Assembly (NCBI GenBank): GCA_973895155.1
Contig: OZ316896.1
Coordinates: 15,934,001-15,998,000 of the forward strand
Origin: Marsupella aquatica
Taxonomy: Eukaryota > Marchantiophyta
Reading direction: 5' to 3'
DNA length: 64,000 nucleotides
The notes beneath the pieces were generated by a model that saw only the letters and a list, made by a program, of their open reading frames with translations, was not told the origin of the DNA and ran no database searches. The position numbers were made by a program, and so were the translations under genes. Shown here one piece after another: positions 23,963 to 32,582 of the stretch (positions are counted from its first letter, which is position 1; every line of letters begins with the position of its first letter).

Positions 23963-25465
23963 AGTGGTGGACCTCGCCACCCAGCGCCCTCACCAATCCT
24001 AGCACTTGCCCCTAAGTGCCCTTGGTGCCCGAATGCCTCCACGGAATACCTTGAGCAAGCCTCCAAATGCCTCTAGCACCACCCGCGGCCACTCCCATAC
24101 GAAGCCGCACTTGCTCACCTACACGACCACTACTCACCGGTCCTCACTGTCTGCACAAGCAACCAAGCACCTCGGTAAGTAACCCCACCGAATCTAGAAC
24201 TGGCCAAGTCTAGCATCCTAACTCAAGCTCAACAGATGTTGGTAAATAGGTCAGCGATAGGTCCTCCCGATGCCATAAGCCGGAACCAGAACCCACGCCC
24301 ACTGTCCGTCTAGGACAACTCCTCCCTTGGGCGCGGCCCGGGTTCGCCCTCGTACCTATCCATCACCAACTGACCGCCCTGACCTCAAGACATGCTCATG
24401 GCCCAAATAGCGTAGCTTGTCCTACAGCTTGTCTCAACACGCCGGGACCAGAACGGCCCCGACTCTAACACCGACTCCCGGTTTGCCCCACTGCTGGTCT
24501 AGGGACAGAGCGCCCTCGGGACTCAATCTCCATACCTACTTGGCCTTGCCTCCCCAACGCAAGCTCCCTTGGGAGGCTGAACGCGGCTTGGCTGTTGTTC
24601 GGCAGGATTTGACAAACGGGCGAGCTAACACCCGTAAACCACGAGAACCCATGGCACCCGCAGACCCAGATGAGCTCAGGAGGGCATAGCCCTCTTCAAG
24701 AAATTTCCAACGAACTCAAGAAGTCCTCCAACAGACTTCCCGTTGGGAAGATATCGCCATTTCCATTTGGCGGTTTCCTTTAGTGTCGCGACCGCCGCGG
24801 CTCACGATTTCGGCTCGCCCTTAGCCCCCAGGGAGACACCACTCCCCTCATATATGCTTCTGGAGACCTGCCACCCCCAGACCAGCTTTGGTCCCGAAAC
24901 ATTTGGCCCCCAACCCGGATCCCATCGCGCATAATGGGCGCGCCACCAACTGGCAACGCCCATAACTTTCTTGATAGGCATCCGCAAGCGGAGTGCCTTA
25001 GCCCATTGTGACCGGGCCGACCCAGTGCTCATGCCTAGGCCCTCAGGTCTGATCGCCGCTCGGGGCCCCCGACCGGCCCAACCCGGCTCGGGCCACAACT
25101 TGCGCCCCAAGCGTCCATTGCCAATGGCGTCAACTCCATTGGCCTTGGGCCCAAGAGGAGCTCACTTCCAAGCCCTCAGAACTCAAAGACCATCCGACGG
25201 TCCGGACGGTCATCCGACGGTCCGGACGGCCATCCATGAGCCCGGCCCATTTCCCCTTGACCCGACCAGCCATAAGCTAGTCCAAGTCCTTAGTTTGTGT
25301 CCCCATCTTGGCCCCTTGCCTCGCCAGTGCCACGTCTCATTGCCCGCAAGTCTCCCCATGCTAAGTCCTCCCCGGATGGCCTATCCGGGCCTGGACCATA
25401 AGGGAGCTCGGCGTCGGAGTCAGCAACGCCGGAGCTAAGTGTTAAGGTAGTCGAGTTGCGCGACT
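23963..25465 (-). repeat. Chromovirus 5' LTR (1503 bp)
   Basis: Matches the left LTR throughout and is 20 bp longer, because the 20-bp unit CATCCGACGGTCCGGACGGT is tandemly repeated near 25,190-25,230 (single in the left LTR). By eye about 43 single-base differences separate the copies, of which some 36 are transitions. Confidence 0.88.
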
Positions 25466-25470
25466 TGAGG
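25466..25470. repeat. Target-site duplication TGAGG (right)
   Basis: Identical to 16778-16782, directly adjoining the right LTR. Confidence 0.75.
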
Positions 25471-25545
25471 GCTTACAAACTCTGGTTTGTCTTCCATTGG
25501 GAGCTCTTTCATTATCATTCGAGCACAGTCTACAGGGGTCATGGG
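25466..25545 (-). pseudogene. 5' half of the host-type exon cut by the chromovirus
   Basis: Minus strand: a strong acceptor (T-rich tract then TTTTGCAG) ends at 25546, followed by an open frame HDPCRLCSNDNERAP... that runs into the target duplication and continues in the same frame at 16777. A further possible upstream exon (about 25,735-25,640) has an open frame with several Cys, an AG in front and a GTACAA donor. It would join in phase across a 95-bp intron, but this is tentative. Confidence 0.58.
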
Positions 25546-25737
25546 CTGCAAAAAAAAGTTGCACATTTGGTAAGTTTAAAGTTGTTTGATAACATGACAT
25601 GAATGAAATAAAATTGAGTGATTGTACAATGTAGGTTTGTACCGTGTGCCTTTGAGCTGGCTTTGCTAGTGTGGCGTTGTTTGCCCGGTTGATTGTTGCA
25701 ATTGGATCTCGTGATGATTGCACAACTACATTTTACG

Positions 25738-26190
25738 GCTGATTAACGGACTTTTAGAAGACGTTAATCACGACGTATATTGCCAGCGGAGGAAGGACCT
25801 CATTCACGACGTTAAGTACCACGTTTGGGGAGACGCTCTTTACCACGTCCAGCACATTGTTCTTAACGTCGTACAATAGGAGGTATATGGTTTTACAACG
25901 TGTCAAACTACTAAAATATACCCAACGCTAGTGTTTAACTTTACCCATTAATGTCGTGTAAGGCTACGTAATGAAACATTAACCACGTCTAGTATGTCGT
26001 AATGTGCCATGCACTAAACATCGCATTATTTTAGCGTCGTCCGTGGCCGGTAAATTAAGACCTCTTTTGAGACGTATGGGTAAGTTGACGTAGTAGGGGA
26101 CGATGTATCGTGCTCTTGTGGTGCGACGTACCTTGGCTTATGTAGGGCTCAACGATGTACTGGGGTGGTTAAAGGTCTTATAAAGGAGGA
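25738..26190. repeat. ACGT/CGACG-rich region
   Basis: Short motifs such as GACGTTAAT, ACGACGT, ACGTCGT and AACGTCGTA recur many times on both strands over ~450 bp. Such dense short repeats are typical of subterminal regions of some DNA transposons (for example CACTA elements), but no terminal CACTA sequence is seen. Could also be a local regulatory cluster. Confidence 0.4.
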
Positions 26191-26631
26191 TGTATACATG
26201 AGTACATACGTCCTATTACACATTGCACTGTCTGGGTGGGGTCCTTGTTAGGGTTCAGTTCACACACATACAATACACTTATAACCATGATATTTTCCAT
26301 ATTGTAACCCGGAATGAGGTGCCACCACAAATGGGTAGCCTGAATCAAAATGGCAAAAAATATGTACATAATTAATGCATGGAGGACCTCTTGCTACTGA
26401 AATACCTACAACCTAATGCCGTTGAGAATGGGGCCTATCACGTCCCGATCCTCCGCCTCGTCGCCGACGCAATTGATACCTCTGGGCATCCTGCTCTGAG
26501 GCACTACTAAGTCTGCCTTCTGGTTCCGGTTCAGCTGAGGGTGGAGCCTTGCCTGACAAGGGCTGCGGCTCTTTCCTTTCAGAACCTGCTGATGAGTAGT
26601 CGTGGAGAGCCCTACCTATAGGCTATGGGGA

Positions 26632-27070
26632 AAAAACCGCCTTACCCTGGCCGAGCTTACCTTCACCCGGCTAGCTCTTTTGCATTTTTTGAACAAGCCT
26701 TGCATCAACCAGGGCTGGCCCCTCCCCCTCGCAAGTTTCAACTCCAACTGGGATCCCAACCTTGACGACCTGGCTGGCTGGGTGCTGCAATTTCCATTAA
26801 AAAACGGGGTCCCCCACTCCATAGGGGCCTGATGATCCACCCACTCCCACTTTTCTGAAGGAAAGAGGCCCCAATAGTATACATATTTTCCATGTGTAAA
26901 CAAACCCACATTTGGGCCTATCGCCTGATTCGAGCTGGGTCATTGGGATTTAGAACTCGAGAGGGGACGGGCCAACTCTGTTTGGTGCAGGGCTCATTCA
27001 AAAAATGGGAAAGAGCTACAGTAGCCCGGGGGGGTGGGGGTAAACTCGGCCAGGGTAAGGCGGAGCCAAT
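26632..27070. mobile_element. Long inverted repeat / foldback-like element
   Basis: The left arm (~26,632-26,770) and right arm (~26,925-27,070) are diverged reverse complements. The outer part CCGCCTTACCCTGGCCGAG is perfect in both, and the arms stay alignable for about 140 bp around a ~150-bp centre. Similarity may extend outward through CTATNGGCT. I cannot find a convincing target duplication, so the class is open (foldback, MITE, or a simple inverted duplication). Reading frames on either strand are related translations of the two arms. Confidence 0.65.
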
Positions 27071-27109
27071 AGTGCCTTGCCATGTGTTAGTCCACCAATG
27101 AAAAATCAC

Positions 27110-28770
27110 CCTGGGTTAACCAAAAATGTTAATGTAACCCATGTATACAATATGGGGGACAACCTAACAATTAATTTAGCTCAGTTTGAGAGAAAGGTTA
27201 GTAAAAAGCTCTTCCAATAAAAGGTGGAGCACTCAACACCCTTTGTGAAACTCAAGCCCATTCGTGAACCTCTGCACTTTACTTTATGATGAGAGCTAAG
27301 GTGACCTGTAGCTCTTTATAGGTGCACTTGTGGTTTAATGAAGAAATATTCATATGTTGATTGATAACGTAACTTGAATGCATTTTAAAGTGTTGACCAA
27401 AAGCTTTGGGGTATGGTAATAGCTTGTCTTAAGAGCACATGTTGCTTACCAGGCTCCAAGTCTGTAAACACACTCTCGTATTACCACAACCGAGCCGAGT
27501 CCGGGGATGGTTCACCGAGTGATTTTCTCATCCCATGCTTCGCTCAATCATATCCCAGCTCAGGCCAGGAATCCGGTCTACACATTTTCATAAGTTTTCG
27601 AGTTAAGAGCACAGAGATTGCGGCTCAAGAGACATGAATCAAAGGTACAATCCATTACCAGATCTACTAAAATCCTGCAATCGAGCAATTCTGGAAGTCC
27701 ATTGACGAGAGGCGCCACCGAAATTGAATCAAATCCTATCGTCACCAGCGCGGTAAAATACCATAGGGACGATCAGGTTCGCAAACTCCCTAAGTGCAAC
27801 GTTAAATTTTTACCTTCAAATTATATCACAATTGCATAGTTTCCTTTTACTTTAAAAACAATCAGGTTTTACAAGGCATTTGTCAGGATCAGAAGCATTC
27901 ACTTGCCAGCAGTGAGAACAATGCGGTATTCATTGTGACACCAGGGTGGAATTCCATCCGATGAAGCAGATATCGTGGGACAGGTCTACGATCTCCGTTC
28001 AAGTCCAAAAACTTTTAACAGTGTATTTCTTCCAGGAGCCAAAACAAACAGAGTAATTTCTTCTAGCAGCTAAAGCAAACACAGTTGACGAGAATCACTG
28101 TCGATGGTCGATGGGATCAATCAATTTCGGAGATGGAAAAAAGGACTGATCTACTAGACTGAGATGTTTTTCTAAAAAGTCCCCCGACATTGTGCCTACT
28201 CAAAATTTCGTATGTGCTGCAAAGTCGTATCAGGAAAACAAAATGAAAGCCTCCTCCCCACAATCACACTTTCCTCTCGGATTGACCGAAGCATGGAAAG
28301 TGCTGTCTATTTGTCTGCATGCATGTGTATATCAACGGTAGCTGCCCTACATAAGTTACTAAGTTACACTAACTTTCCTCTCAACTTTGATGATTGTGGG
28401 CAGGAGCCAAAATCGTCACCTCCTCCAAGAGAACCACAAAATGGAGATCTCATAATCAATCGTAGATCTCCTCCTTTGGCAAGGGATTCAGCTGCATTAA
28501 TAATGTAAAGAACCTCGCTGTAGAATCCTCTGAGTAAGAGCTTGGATCCACCAGGAAATCCTCCAAGATGGAAGTTCGCTTCAATCCAGATTCGAACGCT
28601 GACAGTTACGACTTCGCACGCCCGGCACGAGAGATCCTTCCATGGCCAATATGACGCCATTCAACAGGTTGACAACGCAGATCACGATTTTAAGAAGTGA
28701 GATCAGAAGAAAAGAACAGAGATCAGGTGGGATCAGACGATGGGACACAGGCAGATTCTATTCTTGCACA
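27110..28770. other. Anonymous DNA downstream of the J-protein relic
   Basis: No supported gene. A minus-strand open frame at 28,364-28,660 has plausible-looking composition but no motif I can name. It lies 3' of the J-protein relic and could be old UTR. Confidence 0.4.
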
Positions 28771-29716
28771 CTATGCTGTGTCTTTCTGTACTTGTTGTTC
28801 TGGTTCTCGTCGAGCAGCCTCCTCTTGACGTTTCTGTTGCATCATAACAGCCCAAGAGCCTGGCTTTTTTCGTCAAAGGTCTGTCTTCAACCCGTCGACC
28901 TGAGCCTCCCATTTGGCTCTCCATGCCTGCTTGTTTACAGCCTCCTCATCATCATCCCTGCTAGGCTTCTCCAACTGTAGCTCCAACGATTCCTACCCTT
29001 ATGCAACCCAGAAGTCAAAGCATGCATCGAAAGCCGGTGCCGCAATCGGTAGTCGTAGTCCGCTCTCAAGTCAGGGTCTGCTAGAACCTCATAAGCCTCC
29101 TGCACCTGCAAAACCTTCTTCGTGCATTCGTCTCTCATGGAAGGAGGATTATAGCGCCGCGCCTTCTCCCTACACGAAGGCAACGCAAGACGGTCATGAA
29201 CACCATCAATAAGTCTTCACACTCATTGCATTGATCTTTCGCAATCGCTCAGACGTTCAAATCCTGTATCCGAGAATTAATATTGTTAAGTCGATCTTAG
29301 ACGACGTCACAAATGAGATCTGATGTATGGGAGACGGATATCTTCAAGTTCAATTTTTGCCATCGCTTACAGGTTCAAATTCTTTCACTGAGACCTATTT
29401 TTTCTAGCCGGCCGATCGATTGATCGACCTGCACTGAAGCTCGGAAACAACAGTGCAATCTTGTTATTCCAATTTGACATCTAGTGGGGTGGGCGAACAA
29501 GTTCCTATCCTCTAATGGAGATTGTTAATCTTTTGCCATGGTGTACATGTTCAACTCCTTTTAGGATTACTACTGAAATTTCATGAGGGCACCGTTCGTC
29601 CGAAAGGACATTTGATGGGATAGGGAGAGGAATACCTACCTGTAAGCGCTCTTAATTTCCGTAATGCCAACTTGTCGAGAGATCCCGAGCAGCTCATACA
29701 GAGTGACGCCATAAAG
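28771..29716 (-). pseudogene. DnaJ20-like J-protein pseudogene
   Basis: Two exons remain. Exon 1 (29716-29640) encodes YELLGISRQVGITEIKSAYR, helices I-II of a J-domain, and ends at a GTAGGT donor. Exon 2 starts at 29169 after TTCGTGTAG and joins in phase (AG|G) to REKARRYNPPSMRDEC, then VQEAYEVLADPDLRADYDYR. The C-terminal tail (KQAWRAKWEAQVDGLK, then SWAVMMQQKRQEEA) resembles the plastid DnaJ20 group. Defects: the HPD triplet that stimulates Hsp70 ATPase is absent because about four residues are missing between RRY and PPS. A frame change lies near 28,960, a TGA follows DGLKTDL, and an in-frame TGA lies directly upstream of exon 1 (29717-29719). Such proteins normally help plastid Hsp70. This copy is almost surely dead. 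Confidence 0.75.
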
Positions 29717-30459
29717 TCAGATGCTGTTGTCATCATAAATAGGTCCATGGTTCGAAATTTCGAGCTTGACAACGGGTTCGCAGCCCTGAGACCACACGAA
29801 GTCGGCAATTTCAACCAAGCCATCCCTTCCCAATTCTGCTAAATTTGGGATGCTGCATCCTTCCGAAACACGATACAACAAGCAGCAATCCTGATCCATG
29901 GCTGTCTCTCACTTCCTGTTGGCAAGTTCTGCCACTAATCCGGTCACATGCTCCGATCGGACTTCTCGTCCGAAGGCAATTTCCACTTGACAATAAGCTC
30001 CCGCTAAGACAAAAGGAAGTGGCCCGAGTCGCCTATCCTGCGAAGCAAAATTCAGCTGCAATACAGGCAATCCAATTATGGTGAGCTAATTCCAAGGAAT
30101 CTAGACTTAACATGAAGCTTTAGCTACGACAACAAGAACTTATCGAAGTCAAAACTATAAAAAAAGAAGCATAGCAATAACAAACTCGGATAAACCGATT
30201 CCGAGGCAGCTAGACAAGTCGAAAAGCTTCAATTGCGGCAAAAGCAACTGACCAAAGTGACCAAACGTATCAAGGAGCCTCAGCTACATAAAAGGAAATC
30301 CAGTTCAGATGAGCTCGGATGACAAGAACCTTTCAATTGGAGAAAAATGGAACTTACGAAGGGTAGACCGAGGTCGAGTGACTGTGTGGCGAAAGAAAGA
30401 AGTTTAGGTCTAGGACAGCCAGCCATCCGACAACTCTGGTTACTATTACGACTGCAAAA
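29717..30459. other. Intergenic DNA, no gene seen
   Basis: Minus-strand sequence at 29,717-29,899 is open in the J-domain frame but separated from it by TGA and has no recognised motif; it may be remnant N-terminal coding sequence. The remainder shows nothing. Confidence 0.4.
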
Positions 30460-30657
30460 CTACTTCGGAGGGTCCTTTGGGGAATCCTTGGAGGCTTTGG
30501 CCGCGTTGGCCACATCGAGGAGCAGCTTAATGGCGATCTGGATCAAATAAGCATCCTTCATCTTCCTGTTGGCGAACATTCGAGAGTTTTTCGTGGGTTT
30601 GACTGCAGGTTTCTTTTGTCCCCCGCTGCCTCCCTTCTTCTTCTTGTCCTCCGCCAT
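30460..30657 (-). CDS. Small lysine-rich protein of unknown function (65 aa)
   Basis: The open frame starts MAEDKKKKGGSGGQKKPAVK and ends KASKDSPKDPPK. I chose the ATG at 30657 because it sits in a good plant context (ACGATGGCGG). An in-frame upstream ATG at 30837 would add 60 residues that look like translated 5' UTR. The N-terminal third is basic and flexible, and residues ~33-53 (MKDAYLIQIAIKLLLDVANA) form one amphipathic or hydrophobic helix. No family is recognised. The promoter side faces the upstream intergenic region shared with nothing obvious. Transcript evidence is needed to separate a real small protein from a chance frame. Confidence 0.45.
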   Translation of the reverse strand: MAEDKKKKGGSGGQKKPAVKPTKNSRMFANRKMKDAYLIQIAIKLLLDVANAAKASKDSPKDPPK

Positions 30658-30837
30658 CGTGTTGCAGCTCTTCTGGACTTCTCTGCTTTGCAGGGCAGAA
30701 ACGCCCGGAGGAGAGCAGCCAAGGAAACTGGTCAGTTCCGAACCCGAAACCTCGAGCAGAGACTCTGTATTTCTTCGATGTGCTGCTCGGGATTCTCTCG
30801 GTATTTGAGCAATTTGTATCAGGACCTCTCCACGCAC

Positions 30838-32582
30838 CAGCCATGAGCCAAGGTGGGTACCCTAAACTAGTTTACCCTACAGACAAGCACAGGTCTGGTT
30901 ATGCGGTATTTTCTTTGACTTTTTGACTACTGTTGAGTATTTCCTGGCTAAAACTCCCCCATAGTGCTAAATGTGGTGGTGGCTAATGAAACATAATTTT
31001 TGAAATTTCAGCCTCAGTATCTTAGCCTGCCTGCTTTTTAGGTGAATGATTGGCTAAGTTTCACCCACAAAAAATGGTTGCCACGCACTCCTGTGCCTGC
31101 CATCCACACTTCCACAGTGGGCAAGCCAGAAAGCGTTGCTTGGCAAATGAAGTGGTTTCCCCTTTCTAGTTTACAGGCCATTCTGGAGCATATTGCCCCG
31201 GTGGAATCTGGATCAACTCTTTGGGAAGATTTTCCTCTACTTTGCTAGAGTTGGAAAAACTAGAGGATCTTTCTAAAGAGGTGATCTTTTCCTGTGTAAT
31301 GATGAGAAAGGTAGTCTAGTGAGCAGAGTTTTTATGAGGGCAGGATTGTGTTTTAAGAATTCTGGAGAGTTCTGGCTGCTATTGCACATAGTAGCGAGGA
31401 TGTGGAATGTGGTGTAATGATGAGAAAGGTAGTCTAGTGAGATCTAGTGAACAAAGAATGATGTACTCTACTATTTAACGGTATGTAATGTTACTTACCC
31501 GGGATTGCATGGTTCACATGCCCAGTCAATGGGAGGATCATTTTCCTCCTCCTACTTTTCAGTTTCATTCTACTGAATTTTTTGAATTGAATTGAGCAAA
31601 TGCTCAAACGACTTCCATTTGGACAACCCATGATACGAGAGGATTTTAAATTGCTTTTACATACAGGCCCAACTTGTACTATTGGCAAGTGGAGAAACAT
31701 AGTTTGAAAGCACTACTTTCCAATACAGGTAATGGAAGCTCAAATCTCACTTGTCTGCTGTGTGGATTGTTTTGGACTAGACCCAGCATTTTTAGAGATT
31801 GCTCTCAAGGAGAGAACATGACAAGAACACCTGAAATTCTTCAGCGAATTGAAGTAGACAGTATTTTGGCGACTAGTAGTAGTGTATTCTGAACCACTAC
31901 GTTAGACATGGCATTCACATTTAATTTCCTACATAGAGCTTGATTGAACTTAAGAACGTCCACATCGACAAAGAGGATACTTTAGACAACAACTTTTTAA
32001 TAAGGGCTTGCAATATTATTTATTTTCGGCAGATGTCTTAGAATCTCCATCTCTTGCACATGCAAAGCATTCTGCTGGATTTCAAAGGGAAGGGTCAATA
32101 TATGCTCGAGTGACACCGGTAAATTACTGGAGCTCAGTAAGCTTTGTCGTGCGACAGGTTCCTACAAACTTCAGTTCTCCAGTTCTGCAGATGGTTCGCA
32201 AACACACTAACCCTCCCAAAGGAAATTATGCATTGCTTGCTAACGAGACAACATATGTAGAGTCTCCTAATAAGGAGATGGATATGATACAGCGAATGTG
32301 CTCTTTGAGCCGACGCCCTGGTGTCTTGGCAAGTATGTCCTTATATGGTGGTAACTGCAACTCGCTGAAAGAACTGCGGAGGACGAGTTGGGTCGCCAAC
32401 ATGTCGTGACTCAGTTGAAACCGTAGAATGACTTAGAACCAAGTAAAACTCTATTCACCACCAAGAACACCCTGGACTATCTCAGGGTGTATCAATAAGG
32501 TTGTGCTTTTGTCAGCACTTTCAAGGATTGCTCCGAAACAAGTAGATGCCCCCTGGACATCTTCGTGCAACCACAAAGGTCA
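30838..32582. other. Intergenic DNA with a 29-bp direct repeat
   Basis: GTGTAATGATGAGAAAGGTA and the next nine bases occur identically at 31294-31322 and 31412-31440. A plus-strand open frame of 133 codons at 32008-32409 has no recognised domain and is on the opposite strand to the glycerol kinase 3' region; support is weak. Confidence 0.45.

Larger units (their letters stand above)
16783..25465 (-). mobile_element. Ty3-type chromovirus (LTR retrotransposon), full length but decayed
   Basis: Two direct LTRs (16783-18265 and 23963-25465), a primer-binding site complementary to initiator tRNA-Met next to the right LTR, and a purine tract next to the left LTR set the orientation as minus. Order in the element is gag, zinc knuckle, protease, reverse transcriptase, RNase H, integrase, chromodomain. 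This is the order of plant chromoviruses. Coding regions carry at least seven breaks: frame changes near 23,297 and 21,905, and in-frame stops near 22,911, 22,770, 22,591, 20,803 and 19,158. It cannot be autonomous now. The LTRs differ by roughly 43 substitutions by eye, mostly transitions, plus a 20-bp tandem duplication in the right LTR, so insertion was not very recent. It landed in an exon. Confidence 0.92.

Noticed and set aside
32008-32409. 133-codon plus-strand frame beyond the glycerol kinase 3' end
   Set aside because: No recognised motif, splice signals or context; kept only as a remark in the intergenic entry.
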